Shown here in pieces: positions 17,406 through 26,426 of a stretch of DNA of 64,000 nt. Location of the stretch: positions 1-64,000 of the forward strand of contig NZ_DATCTU010000093.1 of the NCBI RefSeq assembly GCF_036567765.1. The letters are read 5' to 3'. The stretch is from Pseudobacteroides sp. (GTDB lineage Bacteria; Bacillota; Clostridia; Acetivibrionales; DSM-2933). The first letter of the stretch is position 1. Each line of letters begins with the position of its first letter. The translations under genes and the position numbers were made by a program. Under the pieces are notes generated by a model. The model did no database searches. It was not told where the DNA came from and saw only the letters and a list, made by a program, of their open reading frames with translations.

Positions 17406-18941
17406 ATGACAAATATTACTAAAGAAAGCAAGAAGGGTAACGTTGTTAAAGCGGCTAGTACAAGCCTTATTCATAGGTTGGTTAAGAATTTTTATGTGCC
17501 TATTTTAGCGGTTTTTTTATTGGTCGTATTTACGGTGTTTTTTCTTAATGACAAAACTATAAGCAGCAGCAATATTCAAATATCCTTTTTTATAGGCATT
17601 ATACCGATATTAGGATATACTGTTTATTTAAAGTCCAGGAAAAAACTAGATACCGATTCCATTGCGGTTATGATCATAATTGTCGGAGTACTGTTGAGGG
17701 TGGTTTATACCTTATACACTCCTTTTACAATAAGGCAGCACGATGTTATAGGAAGTTCCTTTAATCATCTTGATTATATCAGGCAGATTGCCGATAAAAT
17801 GTCTCTGCCGGATGTGGGCTATTGTCAGGCATACCATCCCCCATTACATCATGCTATTTCTGCCGTATTTTACAAGTTAGGAAAGGTAATTGGATTAAAT
17901 GACTTTTACTCTTTTAGGCTTGTACAGTTAGAAATGATTTTTCTAAACAGCATGACACTTATTTATTTTTACAAAATAATAAAGGAGTTTAAGCCCAAGA
18001 AGCTGGTAACCCTGGCGGCCCTAGCTGTATTTGCGTTTTTTCCTTACAACATATACTTTGCATCCTTCTTAAACAATGATAATACAATGTACTTCTTCTA
18101 TATTGTAACTGTATACTATATGATCAGATGGATGAAGAACAAAAGTGTCAAAAATGTTGTTCTATTGGGCTTATTTATGTCCCTTACCATACTTGCAAAA
18201 AAGAATGGAATAATACTTATTCCTGCTGTCTTCGCTGTTTTTGTTGCCGCATATATAAGAGATAAGGCAGGTGCTAAAAGTATAGTAAAACAGGCTGGTA
18301 TTTTTTTGTTGGTTTCTGTACCATTATCTATAAGCTATTCCCTAAGAAATCTGGTTTTGTTTAATCAAGGGCTTATGTATGTACCTGAAGTTAATTTTGA
18401 AAAATATGCAAACACATTAAAGAACCTTTTCTATATACCCATTCAAGGTTTTAAGACACAGCCTTTTACACAGGACCCCTTTACAGGTAGAAGTGAGTTG
18501 TTTGCCGATTATGTTTTGAAATCCTCTTTATTTGGTGAATGGCGTTTTAATGGACTTGAGAGCATAGCAACCGCCTTGCTGATATCAACATCGGTTTTGA
18601 TAATTATACTGGCAGCATATCTGATTGTTCAGAATAAAAAGCTTCTAAATGGGTATGGTTTTATATTTCTATTATGCCTGGTTCTGCCTTTTGCACTTTT
18701 GTTTCAATCCCGGTTATCAAATCCTGTGGTATGTGGACAAAACTTCAGGTATGCAGGTGTCGGTTTAATATCTGCAGCATTCTTTTATGGCCACGCGGTT
18801 AATAAATTCTCCAATTCAAGGTTCAAATTTATGAAATATGTACTTGCGTTTATTACTGTTGCATTTTGTCTAATTTCGGCTATTTTCGTCCTTAAAATAG
18901 GTACTGCATCACCCGAGGCATACCAGTTTAATTTCAATTAA
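17406..18941 (+). CDS. GT-C type membrane glycosyltransferase
   Basis: The 511-residue protein has about 11 hydrophobic helices. Between the first two clusters lies the acidic loop typical of dolichyl/undecaprenyl-phosphate sugar transferases of the PMT/ArnT fold (YCQAYHPPLHHAISAVFYKLG), and further on KKNGIILIP. It probably moves a sugar from a polyprenyl-phosphate carrier to a protein or envelope polymer on the outer face of the membrane. The ribosome site before the ATG (ATGGTGATGGT) is weak. It stands alone between terminators. Donor and acceptor are unknown. Confidence 0.8.
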   Translation: MTNITKESKKGNVVKAASTSLIHRLVKNFYVPILAVFLLVVFTVFFLNDKTISSSNIQISFFIGIIPILGYTVYLKSRKKLDTDSIAVMIIIVGVLLRVVYTLYTPFTIRQHDVIGSSFNHLDYIRQIADKMSLPDVGYCQAYHPPLHHAISAVFYKLGKVIGLNDFYSFRLVQLEMIFLNSMTLIYFYKIIKEFKPKKLVTLAALAVFAFFPYNIYFASFLNNDNTMYFFYIVTVYYMIRWMKNKSVKNVVLLGLFMSLTILAKKNGIILIPAVFAVFVAAYIRDKAGAKSIVKQAGIFLLVSVPLSISYSLRNLVLFNQGLMYVPEVNFEKYANTLKNLFYIPIQGFKTQPFTQDPFTGRSELFADYVLKSSLFGEWRFNGLESIATALLISTSVLIIILAAYLIVQNKKLLNGYGFIFLLCLVLPFALLFQSRLSNPVVCGQNFRYAGVGLISAAFFYGHAVNKFSNSRFKFMKYVLAFITVAFCLISAIFVLKIGTASPEAYQFNFN

Positions 18942-19100
18942 AGCTATAAGCTGCAATTAAAAGAGAAAACTTTTTTAGTGAAAAAATGCTCCTATAAATC
19001 AAATTTATTCTATTGACACAATGCAATTACTGAGATATAATTCTCAATGTCAAAAATATTTAAGAGTGTTTTTTAAAAAACGATATCTCACATAATTGCC

Positions 19101-19238
19101 TGTGGATAAACATAAAAGTTATACACATTTTTTGCACATATAATTTTATTTACATAATACTAAAATGGTTAACAGGCTATAAATAAAGGGTTTTAAGGTT
19201 TTTATACTCAAATTAGTTATCCACAGTTGTGTGGATAA
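19101..19238. promoter_or_regulatory. cluster of four DnaA boxes
   Basis: Four 9-mers match TTATNCACA: TGTGGATAA (19101-19109, minus), TTATACACA (19119-19127, plus), TTATCCACA (19217-19225, plus) and TGTGGATAA (19230-19238, minus). Three are the strict consensus. The DNA between them is AT-rich. They lie in a 307-bp gap between converging genes, and no dnaA or dnaN gene is near, so a titration or regulatory site is more likely than the origin. Confidence 0.75.
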
Positions 19239-19248
19239 AGTCCACATA

Positions 19249-20385
19249 TTAGTTGGTTTTGCTTTCTGGGAGTTGCAGTTTCCTGTCTAACATATCTTCA
19301 ATTTTTTCGAAAACTTTATTATTAAAAAGAACGTTTTTATGGTTGGCAGCATCAAGGATGCTCCCGTTTAAAAAGTTTTCTATTGTCAGGTTGTTTTCAC
19401 CTACATTAAAAATCTCAGTACCTATATTCCATTCGTCAAGACTTGCACTTTCGGCAGTTACTACCTCATCATACTGACCTAGTATGCTTCCTGTTTGGAT
19501 AAATCTATTTAAACCGTTATTTAGGAGAGAGGGCAGTATCTTAGACAAAAGGGGGTTATCCGGCGTAAGATCTCTTATTCCCTGATCATTATAAAGGTTT
19601 GATCCTAAGGAAGCCCAATAGGAACCTTTGTGTGGAACAGAAACAAATATTATTTTATTGATATCATCCTTGCCTATATAACTGAGTGCACAGGTATAAT
19701 ATCTTGCTACAAGGCCTCCCATGCTGTGGGCTATTATATCAAATTTATTTATTTGTATTCCGTTAGCTAAATATATCTGTTTTTGTTTATTCAAGTAGCT
19801 GTCCAATTCTTTTGCACCGTTCTCAACACCCAATTCCGATTTATAGCCTGGAACCATGCATTCAAATTTTCTTTTTATCAAGAATTCCTTCATTCCCTCA
19901 AAGATATCGGGATGCTCCTGATATCCGTGCAGCAAAACAACAGGAGGTCTTATAAGCCTGACTTTTGTCATGCTATTCACACCTGTATCATGAATACTGG
20001 CTGTTATATTTACAGTAGTTTCAGCCTGCTTTGAGGTGTTCAATTGCTCTGGAGGTATATACTTTATGATCGCATCCCCCGTAGAATCTGTTCTTGACTG
20101 GGCAGGAAGCACATTTCCCACACCAGGACTTACAAAAAATCTCAACGGAATATCGGGGCACGGCTTTCCGTTTATGTCACGTACCTTGGCAACAAGAACC
20201 AATTGATTTTGGTTGTCGCATGAGATCGAGTTAACATTGGGATTAACTTTTGAGATACTTATTATAAGGTTATTAGCAAAGAAAATTTTGTATTTAATAT
20301 AGTCAGAAATATTTTGGAGGCTTGATAATAAAGCTAATATCATCAGGATACCTAAACCGTATAAAATTGGTTTGAATTTTTTCAT
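19249..20385 (-). CDS. membrane-anchored alpha/beta-hydrolase (lipase-like)
   Basis: The 378-residue protein has an uncleaved signal anchor or signal peptide (residues 4-22), an Ig-like domain (about 45-140, DINGKPCPDIPLRFFV, as in bacterial Big domains), and an alpha/beta-hydrolase domain. The nucleophile Ser is in IIAHSMGGLVARYY, and the oxyanion region is VVLLHGYQEHPDIF. This is typical of secreted triacylglycerol lipases or esterases of the GHSMGG group. The ATG at 20385 is preferred because AAAGG lies 9 nt before it; TTG 20394 and ATG 20391 are too close to it. Substrate unknown. Confidence 0.8.
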   Translation of the reverse strand: MKKFKPILYGLGILMILALLSSLQNISDYIKYKIFFANNLIISISKVNPNVNSISCDNQNQLVLVAKVRDINGKPCPDIPLRFFVSPGVGNVLPAQSRTDSTGDAIIKYIPPEQLNTSKQAETTVNITASIHDTGVNSMTKVRLIRPPVVLLHGYQEHPDIFEGMKEFLIKRKFECMVPGYKSELGVENGAKELDSYLNKQKQIYLANGIQINKFDIIAHSMGGLVARYYTCALSYIGKDDINKIIFVSVPHKGSYWASLGSNLYNDQGIRDLTPDNPLLSKILPSLLNNGLNRFIQTGSILGQYDEVVTAESASLDEWNIGTEIFNVGENNLTIENFLNGSILDAANHKNVLFNNKVFEKIEDMLDRKLQLPESKTN

Positions 20386-20570
20386 AAGCATCAACCTTTA
20401 ACTTTATATATCTATAGTTAGATTATTAACACTTTCAAATTAAACATAGATATAAATATTATATAAATATAATGACAGTATATAAATGGAAATATTTTCA
20501 TAAATTATTTTCAATTAATAAGGAAAAATAAAACGTAGTCTTTATATATAAAAAAGAGGAGATGATTAGT

Positions 20571-21011
20571 TTGAAGGTAAAAGAAATTATGACAAAAAAT
20601 ATAGCTTATGTTAATCCTATGAGTACAGTTGTTGAAGCTGCACAACTAATGCAGAAGCATAATGTGGGTGCTATTCCTGTTTGTGACCAGAATGGTGTTA
20701 TAGGATTGGTCACCGACAGAGATATAGTCGTAAGGAATATCGCACATGGGAAAAGTCCAAGTGAAACACCTGTAAAGGATGTTATGACATCACAGGTTAC
20801 AACAATATCCCCAGATACTGATATTGATGATGCAACAAAGATAATGTCTCAAAATCAAATAAGAAGGCTGCCTGTTGTGGAGAATAATATGCTTGTTGGA
20901 ATACTTTCATTAGGTGATATGGCTGCTGATAACCGTTTTGATACAGAGGCATCAAAAGCACTTTCAGAAATATCAATACCAGCCAAGCCGGAGAAATTGA
21001 AAAAGCAATAA
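20571..21011 (+). CDS. paired CBS-domain protein
   Basis: The 146-residue protein is two CBS motifs back to back (IMTKNIAYVNPMSTVVEAA and VMTSQVTTISPDTDIDDAT), a fold that binds adenine nucleotides and senses energy state. It is close to B. subtilis YhcV-like stress proteins. The start is taken as the TTG at 20571 (MKVKEIMTK), 9 nt after GAGGAG; the ATG at 20562 directly abuts that site. It precedes a spore-protein gene but a 485-bp gap separates them. Confidence 0.88.
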   Translation: MKVKEIMTKNIAYVNPMSTVVEAAQLMQKHNVGAIPVCDQNGVIGLVTDRDIVVRNIAHGKSPSETPVKDVMTSQVTTISPDTDIDDATKIMSQNQIRRLPVVENNMLVGILSLGDMAADNRFDTEASKALSEISIPAKPEKLKKQ

Positions 21012-21253
21012 AAGTAAAGTGACTATTGCAGAAGATATAGCAAAAAGTTCTAGTAATAAAATAAGGTATTAGGATAATAATAATATCAGAAGTGCTTGAT
21101 AAAACTTATATGATTTAAGTTTTAAGCATTTCGAAGTTAAACGAAATTGTCATAATGGTTTTGAATGACTAACGTTTAACGAAATTACACTGATATTACA
21201 GTTTGAAGGCATGCATGCTAAATAGCTATTGCTAATAAAGTTATTATATTAAT

Positions 21254-21410
21254 CTTACATTTGGCAGTGCAAAATTATTTTTAATAATTTGTGATAGGCA
21301 AATGTATCGGATTAATGATAACTTAAACATTTGAAAATTGAATAACCTCTTACATTTGTCTGTCACATAATAATGTTATAGCTTTCGTTATAATCACTGC
21401 CAAATGTAAG
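21254..21410. repeat. palindromic repeat element, copy A
   Basis: The outer arms CTTACATTTGGCAGTG (21254-21269) and CACTGCCAAATGTAAG (21395-21410) are a perfect 16-bp inverted repeat enclosing 125 bp. The right 62 bp (21349-21410) begins CTTACATTTGTCTGTC and resembles an element at 45452-45513 (shared ACATTTGTCTGTC, TTCGTTAT and GCCAAATGTAAG). No gene was found in the rest of the 485-bp gap 21012-21496. Confidence 0.7.
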
Positions 21411-21496
21411 ACTGAATGCTTTTAATTGATGTTTGTATTTTAGCTTTAGTAAACTGAATTATGTGTAAAATTTAAAAAAACGAGGAGGTATTTGCT

Positions 21497-21673
21497 GTGA
21501 GTAGACACAGAAGCAGTATCATGTCTGATAAGCTTAAGACTGAGATAGCAAAGGAACTTGGAGTCTACAACACGGTTGAAACTGAAGGTTGGGGATCGGT
21601 ATCGTCAAGGAACTGCGGTAACATTGTCAGGAAAGCTATTGAGATGGCCGAACGTAACTTTGAAGGAAAATAA
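21497..21673 (+). CDS. alpha/beta-type small acid-soluble spore protein
   Basis: The 58-residue product contains MSDKLKTEIAKELGVYNTVE, GWGSVSSRNCGNIVRKAIEM and AERNF, matching the SASP family that coats and protects spore DNA and is degraded at germination. The germination-protease site would be TEIAKE. It starts with GTG, 9 nt behind GAGGAGG. It should be made in the forespore under sigma-G, though I could not make out a firm promoter. It ends at a strong terminator. Confidence 0.93.
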   Translation: MSRHRSSIMSDKLKTEIAKELGVYNTVETEGWGSVSSRNCGNIVRKAIEMAERNFEGK

Positions 21674-21739
21674 CCTCGTCAAATCGCTTATAATAAATAC
21701 TTTGTAGTTTTAGTTTAAGCGAAAAATAAATTGTTCAAT

Positions 21740-21778
21740 AAAATAGGATAGCTGGCTTTTTGCCGGCTATCCTATTTT
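21740..21778. terminator. terminator after the spore-protein gene
   Basis: AAAATAGGATAGCTGGC (21740-21756) pairs with GCCGGCTATCCTATTTT (21762-21778), with one G-T pair and a 5-nt loop. A-rich and T-rich ends serve both this gene and the converging topoisomerase gene. Confidence 0.85.
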
Positions 21779-21823
21779 ATAAAGGTTGCAAAATCACATT
21801 GGGATTAGCTTTGTTCAGTAATT

Positions 21824-24007
21824 TTAGATATCCAATCTTATTTGGTTATCTTCCCGGTCTTCATCCTTCAGATAGCAACCCACTGCGGGAATGTTTTTTG
21901 TCCTGTAGTAGTCGAGGCTATTGAAATTAACTTCATTGATTGTTTTTACTTTTGTAAGCGTACTTCCCTTTTTAGAAAGAAGCACCTGAACGCCTTGAGA
22001 GTCTCTCGTAGTTTTGGGATTTATCGAGGAGGTATTGAATATCAACACCTTGTCAATATTGCTGTAAGCTACAAGATCAATATCTTCATTAATATACATA
22101 ATGCTTATAAGAGGCGACAGATTGGAATATGCATTAGCCAGTTTTTTACGATTGGTTTTTGTAGCATAACTGTTTAAATCAATTTTGGCTGCTTTTCCAT
22201 TTTCAAAGAAGAACAGCATATACCCCTTATAATCATCCGTTGCAGTCAGGTAAATGATCTTTTCATCAGCTTCCAGTTGAAGCACATTGGTAAGGTATTC
22301 GCCAAGGCTACTTGCCTTGCAGTCATTAAGCTCGTATGTTTTCATCTTATAGACCGTAAATTTGTTGGAGAAAAGGAGTAAATCCGATTTATTATGGGAC
22401 TCCAGCTCCTGCATTATAAAGTCATCATCCTTAAGCTTGTGATCAGGACTTGTACGCAGTGATGTAAGAGCGATTTTCTTTAAATAGTTGTGGTCTGTAA
22501 GGAAAAGCTTTAAATTGTAATCCTCAATAAAGTGCTCATGGGTTATCTCCTCTATATGATGTTCATGGATTATCTCAGTACGCCTGTCATGACCATATTT
22601 TTTCATGACTTCAGAAAGCTGCTTAGTAATAATTTTGCGAATCTTCTTTTCGTCGCTATAAATCTTTTCAAGCTCTTCAATGTCCTTCTGCAGGTTTTCA
22701 ATTTCGCTGACCCTGTTTAAAATGTACTCCTTATTCAGGTTCCTGAGCTTTATTTCAGCAATAAACTCAGCCTGGATATTATCAATTGTAAATCCGTTCA
22801 TAAGGTTGGGAATTACTTGTGAATCCTCTTCTGTTTGCCTTATTATCTTAATTGCCTTGTCAATGTCCAAAAGTATTTTTCTAAGACCTAAGAGAAGATG
22901 GAGTTTATCTTTTTTCTTGCCAATATCAAAGAGGGTTTGACGTTTTATGCAGTTTATCCTGAAAATTGCCCACTCTCTGAGTATTTCCCTGATTCCCATA
23001 ACCTTCGGACTGCCATTTACAAGGATGTTAAAATTACAGCTAAAAGAATCCTGCAGCGGGGTAAGTTTATACAGCTTATTCATTAACGCCTCGGGATCAG
23101 TATTTCTTTTAAGATCCAGAGTGATTTTCAGACCGCTCAGGTCTGTTTCATCGCGAACATCGGTTACGTCTTTTATCTTACCGTCCTTGACACAGTCAAT
23201 GACTGAATCTATTATTGATTCAGTGGTTGTGGTATAAGGTATTTCATAAACCTCTATACAGTTGTTTTCCTTATCGAATTTGTACTTCGCACGGAGCTTG
23301 AAGCTGCCCCTTCCTGTATTATATATGTCATTTATGTCCTTTTCCACATAAATCAACTGACCACCTGTTGAAAGATCAGGGGCTTTCAAATATTGTAATA
23401 TATCAACATTCTCATTGTTTATAAACTGTATGGCGGTCTCGCAAACTTCCCGTAGGTTAAAACTGCATATGTTGCTTGCCATTCCCACTGCTATGCCTTG
23501 ATTTGCATTAACAAGCAAATTGGGGTAGGTTGTAGGAAACAAGGTGGGTTCCTTCATGGTACCGTCATAGTTATCTACAAAGTTAACAGCATTTTTTTCC
23601 AGATCTCTAAAAAGCTCCTCACAAATCTTATCAAGCTTAACCTCTGTATAACGAGGAGCTGCAAATCTCATATCCCTTGAGTACTGTTTCCCGAAGTTTC
23701 CCTTTGAATCTATATAAGGGTGAAGTAAAGCATCATTTCCCCGGGTCAATCTCACCAGTGTTTCATATATAGCCATATCACCATGGGGGTTGAGTTTCAT
23801 TGTCTGGCCTACAACATTGGCAGACTTGGTTCTGTTCCCAGTAAGAAGGCCCATTTTGTACATGGTATAAAGAAGCTTCCTGTGGGAAGGCTTAAATCCG
23901 TCTATTTCGGGTATTGCCCTTGAAACTATGACACTCATAGCATAAGGCATGTAATTTTTCTCAAGCGTCTCAACAATTTTTTGCTCAATTTTATTTTTAT
24001 GTGACAT
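21824..24007 (-). CDS. type IIA topoisomerase subunit A, divergent ParC/GyrA-like
   Basis: The 727-residue protein cuts and rejoins DNA. The catalytic Tyr is Tyr120 in FAAPRYTEVKL, after the winged-helix stretch IPEIDGFKPSHRKLLYTMYK. A coiled-coil tower (around 400-500) and a short C-terminal region follow. No canonical GyrA box is apparent. It is shorter and more divergent than housekeeping GyrA, and together with the adjacent ATPase subunit forms the extra gyrase/topo IV-like pair seen in many Clostridia. It starts 54 bp after the ATPase gene, surely one operon, and that operon has a LexA box upstream. Whether it supercoils or decatenates is unknown. Confidence 0.88.
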   Translation of the reverse strand: MSHKNKIEQKIVETLEKNYMPYAMSVIVSRAIPEIDGFKPSHRKLLYTMYKMGLLTGNRTKSANVVGQTMKLNPHGDMAIYETLVRLTRGNDALLHPYIDSKGNFGKQYSRDMRFAAPRYTEVKLDKICEELFRDLEKNAVNFVDNYDGTMKEPTLFPTTYPNLLVNANQGIAVGMASNICSFNLREVCETAIQFINNENVDILQYLKAPDLSTGGQLIYVEKDINDIYNTGRGSFKLRAKYKFDKENNCIEVYEIPYTTTTESIIDSVIDCVKDGKIKDVTDVRDETDLSGLKITLDLKRNTDPEALMNKLYKLTPLQDSFSCNFNILVNGSPKVMGIREILREWAIFRINCIKRQTLFDIGKKKDKLHLLLGLRKILLDIDKAIKIIRQTEEDSQVIPNLMNGFTIDNIQAEFIAEIKLRNLNKEYILNRVSEIENLQKDIEELEKIYSDEKKIRKIITKQLSEVMKKYGHDRRTEIIHEHHIEEITHEHFIEDYNLKLFLTDHNYLKKIALTSLRTSPDHKLKDDDFIMQELESHNKSDLLLFSNKFTVYKMKTYELNDCKASSLGEYLTNVLQLEADEKIIYLTATDDYKGYMLFFFENGKAAKIDLNSYATKTNRKKLANAYSNLSPLISIMYINEDIDLVAYSNIDKVLIFNTSSINPKTTRDSQGVQVLLSKKGSTLTKVKTINEVNFNSLDYYRTKNIPAVGCYLKDEDREDNQIRLDI

Positions 24008-24061
24008 TGCGTATTTTCTCCTTAACTGTTTAAAACAATTAATCTATACATCAATCATACC

Positions 24062-26041
24062 TTAACTAACATCAATCATCTCAAGGTACTTGTAACCATG
24101 CTCTTCAATAAAGCTCTTTCTTCCCGGTAGATTGTCACCAAGAAGCAAATCAAAATACTCTGCGGTCTTTTTGTAGTCATCAGGTACAACTTGTATAAGC
24201 CTGCGGGTTTCCGGGTTCATAGTGGTTTGCCACATCATTTCAGGCTGATTCTCGCCAAGACCCTTTGAACGTTGGATTGAAAACTTCCCATTCATTTTAG
24301 CGGTAATTTCTACTTTCTCCTTGTCCGAATAAGCAAAATAAGACTTGTTTTTATATGTTATCTCATATAGAGGAGACTCAGCTATATAAACTTTTCCTTC
24401 CTGTATGAGAGTAGGGACCAGACGGTACAGCATGGCAAGTATCAGTGTACGTATCTGGAATCCGTCCACATCAGCATCGGTGCATATTATTATTTTGTCC
24501 CAGCGAAGATTGTTCATGTCAAAGGTGTTAAGATCCTTGTTATGCTTCGAATTTATTTCAACTCCGCACCCTAAGACCTTTAAAAGATCCACAATAATAT
24601 CGTTTTTAAATATGCTGTCATACTCGGCCTTGAGGCAGTTTAATATTTTTCCCCTTACTGGCATAATTGCCTGAAACTCTGAATCCCTGCCAAGCTTACA
24701 AGAGCCTAAGGCTGAATCACCCTCAACTATATAAAGCTCTCGTTTTGACAAGTCCTTTGTCCTGCAGTCAACGAACTTTTTTACGCGGTTTGAAATATCA
24801 ATTGTGCCGTTTAGCTTCTTTTTTATATTTATCCTCGTTTTTTCTGCTGTTTCTCTACTGCGTTTATTTACAATTACCTGTTCTAATATTTTTTCACTTT
24901 CCATTCTGTTTTCTATAAAATAGATTTCCAGCTGCTGTTTTAAGAAATCCGCCATTGCTTCTTGAATAAATTTGTTGGTTATGGATTTCTTGGTCTGGTT
25001 TTCATAGCTGGTAATTGTGGAAAACGAATTGGTTACCAGTATAAGGCTGTCCTGAATATCTGTAAATGTGATCCTTGCTTCGTCTTTATTGTACTTGTTT
25101 CTTGCTTTTAGGCATTTGTCAATTTCATATACCAAAGCAGCCTTTACTGCTTTATCAGGTGCACCACCGTATTCAAGGAAGCTGGAATTATGGTAGTATT
25201 CAAGAAGATTAATTTCATTATTGAAGCAAAAGGCAATCTGTATTTTAACCTTATACTCCGGTTTATCCTCCCTGTCTCTTCCTTTTGTAGATGTTTCATA
25301 GAACTGTACATCGGTAAAGCTCTTGTCACCGCTAATTTCTTTTATATAATCAACAATACCGTTTTCGTAATAGAATTCAAAGCCTTCTCCGGATTCTTCA
25401 TCAAATAGCTTGAATAAAATGCCTGAGTTAACTACCGCCTGCTTTTTAAGGACTGTTTTGAAGTGCTCTAGTGGAATGTTTATATCTGTGAATACTTCCA
25501 GGTCAGGCTTCCACTTTATGCAGGTTCCTGTGCTTTTATAGCTGCATTTTTCTTTTTTCAAGCCGCCTATGTTTTCACCCTTTTCAAAGTGAAGATCGTG
25601 TTTAAACCCATCTCTGAAAACAGTGACATCCATATACTCGGAGCTGTATTGAGTTGCACAGCTCCCCAGACCGTTTAACCCAAGACTGAATTCGTAATTT
25701 TCCCCTGAATTGTTTTTATATTTGCCTCCGGCATAGAGTTCGCAGAAAACCAACTCCCAGTTGAACCTTTCCTCTTTTGGATTATAGTCAAGGGGAATTC
25801 CTCTTCCGTAGTCTTTAACCATTATGGAATTATCATTAAACCTTGTTACCTCTATAATATTGCCATAGCCTTCCTTTGCCTCGTCTATGGAATTTGAGAG
25901 TATCTCAAATACCGAATGCTGGCATCCTTCAAGGCCGTCAGAACCGAATATAACTCCTGGACGCAGTCTAACCCTGTCCGCCCCTTTTAATGAAGATATA
26001 CTTTCATTACCATACTTGTCAGCTTTGGTGTTCTTTGTCAT
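24062..26041 (-). CDS. type IIA topoisomerase subunit B, divergent ParE/GyrB-like
   Basis: The 659-residue ATPase subunit has the GHKL nucleotide site (EILSNSIDEAKEGYGN; VKDYGRGIPLD; LGLNGLGSCATQY), a transducer domain with the conserved Lys in the QTKKSITN region, and a TOPRIM domain (LYIVEGDSALGSCK, with the acidic DADVDGFQIRTLI). It ends with QRSKGLGENQPEMMW. These cover all parts of a working subunit. AAGGATGG stands 8 nt before the ATG. The perfect LexA box at 26150-26163, 109 bp upstream, suggests that the pair is DNA-damage inducible. Confidence 0.88.
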   Translation of the reverse strand: MTKNTKADKYGNESISSLKGADRVRLRPGVIFGSDGLEGCQHSVFEILSNSIDEAKEGYGNIIEVTRFNDNSIMVKDYGRGIPLDYNPKEERFNWELVFCELYAGGKYKNNSGENYEFSLGLNGLGSCATQYSSEYMDVTVFRDGFKHDLHFEKGENIGGLKKEKCSYKSTGTCIKWKPDLEVFTDINIPLEHFKTVLKKQAVVNSGILFKLFDEESGEGFEFYYENGIVDYIKEISGDKSFTDVQFYETSTKGRDREDKPEYKVKIQIAFCFNNEINLLEYYHNSSFLEYGGAPDKAVKAALVYEIDKCLKARNKYNKDEARITFTDIQDSLILVTNSFSTITSYENQTKKSITNKFIQEAMADFLKQQLEIYFIENRMESEKILEQVIVNKRSRETAEKTRINIKKKLNGTIDISNRVKKFVDCRTKDLSKRELYIVEGDSALGSCKLGRDSEFQAIMPVRGKILNCLKAEYDSIFKNDIIVDLLKVLGCGVEINSKHNKDLNTFDMNNLRWDKIIICTDADVDGFQIRTLILAMLYRLVPTLIQEGKVYIAESPLYEITYKNKSYFAYSDKEKVEITAKMNGKFSIQRSKGLGENQPEMMWQTTMNPETRRLIQVVPDDYKKTAEYFDLLLGDNLPGRKSFIEEHGYKYLEMIDVS

Positions 26042-26149
26042 TAATAACCATCCTTTACCATTTTGCTACACTATATGATTTTATTGAATTATCAGTATTT
26101 TTGCAATACCTTTAGTCTTTGAAATTATTTCAACATAATAATTATTGCA

Positions 26150-26163
26150 CGAACAGGTGTTCG
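26150..26163. promoter_or_regulatory. LexA (DinR-type) operator
   Basis: CGAACAGGTGTTCG is a perfect match to the Gram-positive SOS box CGAAC-N4-GTTCG. It lies 109 bp ahead of the topoisomerase subunit B gene (minus strand) and 264 bp ahead of the plus-strand gene at 26427. The topoisomerase operon is the likelier target by distance. Confidence 0.8.
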
Positions 26164-26308
26164 TGTCAAGCGTAGTTGAGATATGAATGGGAAAGTTTCA
26201 TTATTGTCCAGGAAATAGCTGTGCGGATTAAGAATGGAATTTATTTGGTCCCGTTACATGTGGAAACTGTAATTTATCATGGCGGGCTTCTATGGTTTTA
26301 AATCCGCA

Positions 26309-26336
26309 TTGCGGTTTCATCTGTAAATGTTATAAT
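26309..26336 (+). promoter_or_regulatory. promoter of the serine-rich protein operon
   Basis: TTGCGG (26309-26314), a 16-nt spacer and TATAAT (26331-26336) lie 90 bp ahead of the gene at 26427. Nothing else in the gap 26042-26426 was recognised beyond this and the LexA box. Confidence 0.6.
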
Positions 26337-26426
26337 AGGATTTGTAAATCTTTTATATAAAAATCAAATAAATTAATGATTTTTATATTGGTGATTGGTG
26401 ATAAATAATTTTCCAGGGGTGAAAAA

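Noticed and set aside
19101..19238. DnaA cluster as the chromosome origin
   Set aside because: No dnaA, dnaN, recF, rpmH or gyrase housekeeping genes are near; the cluster fits a secondary DnaA site better.
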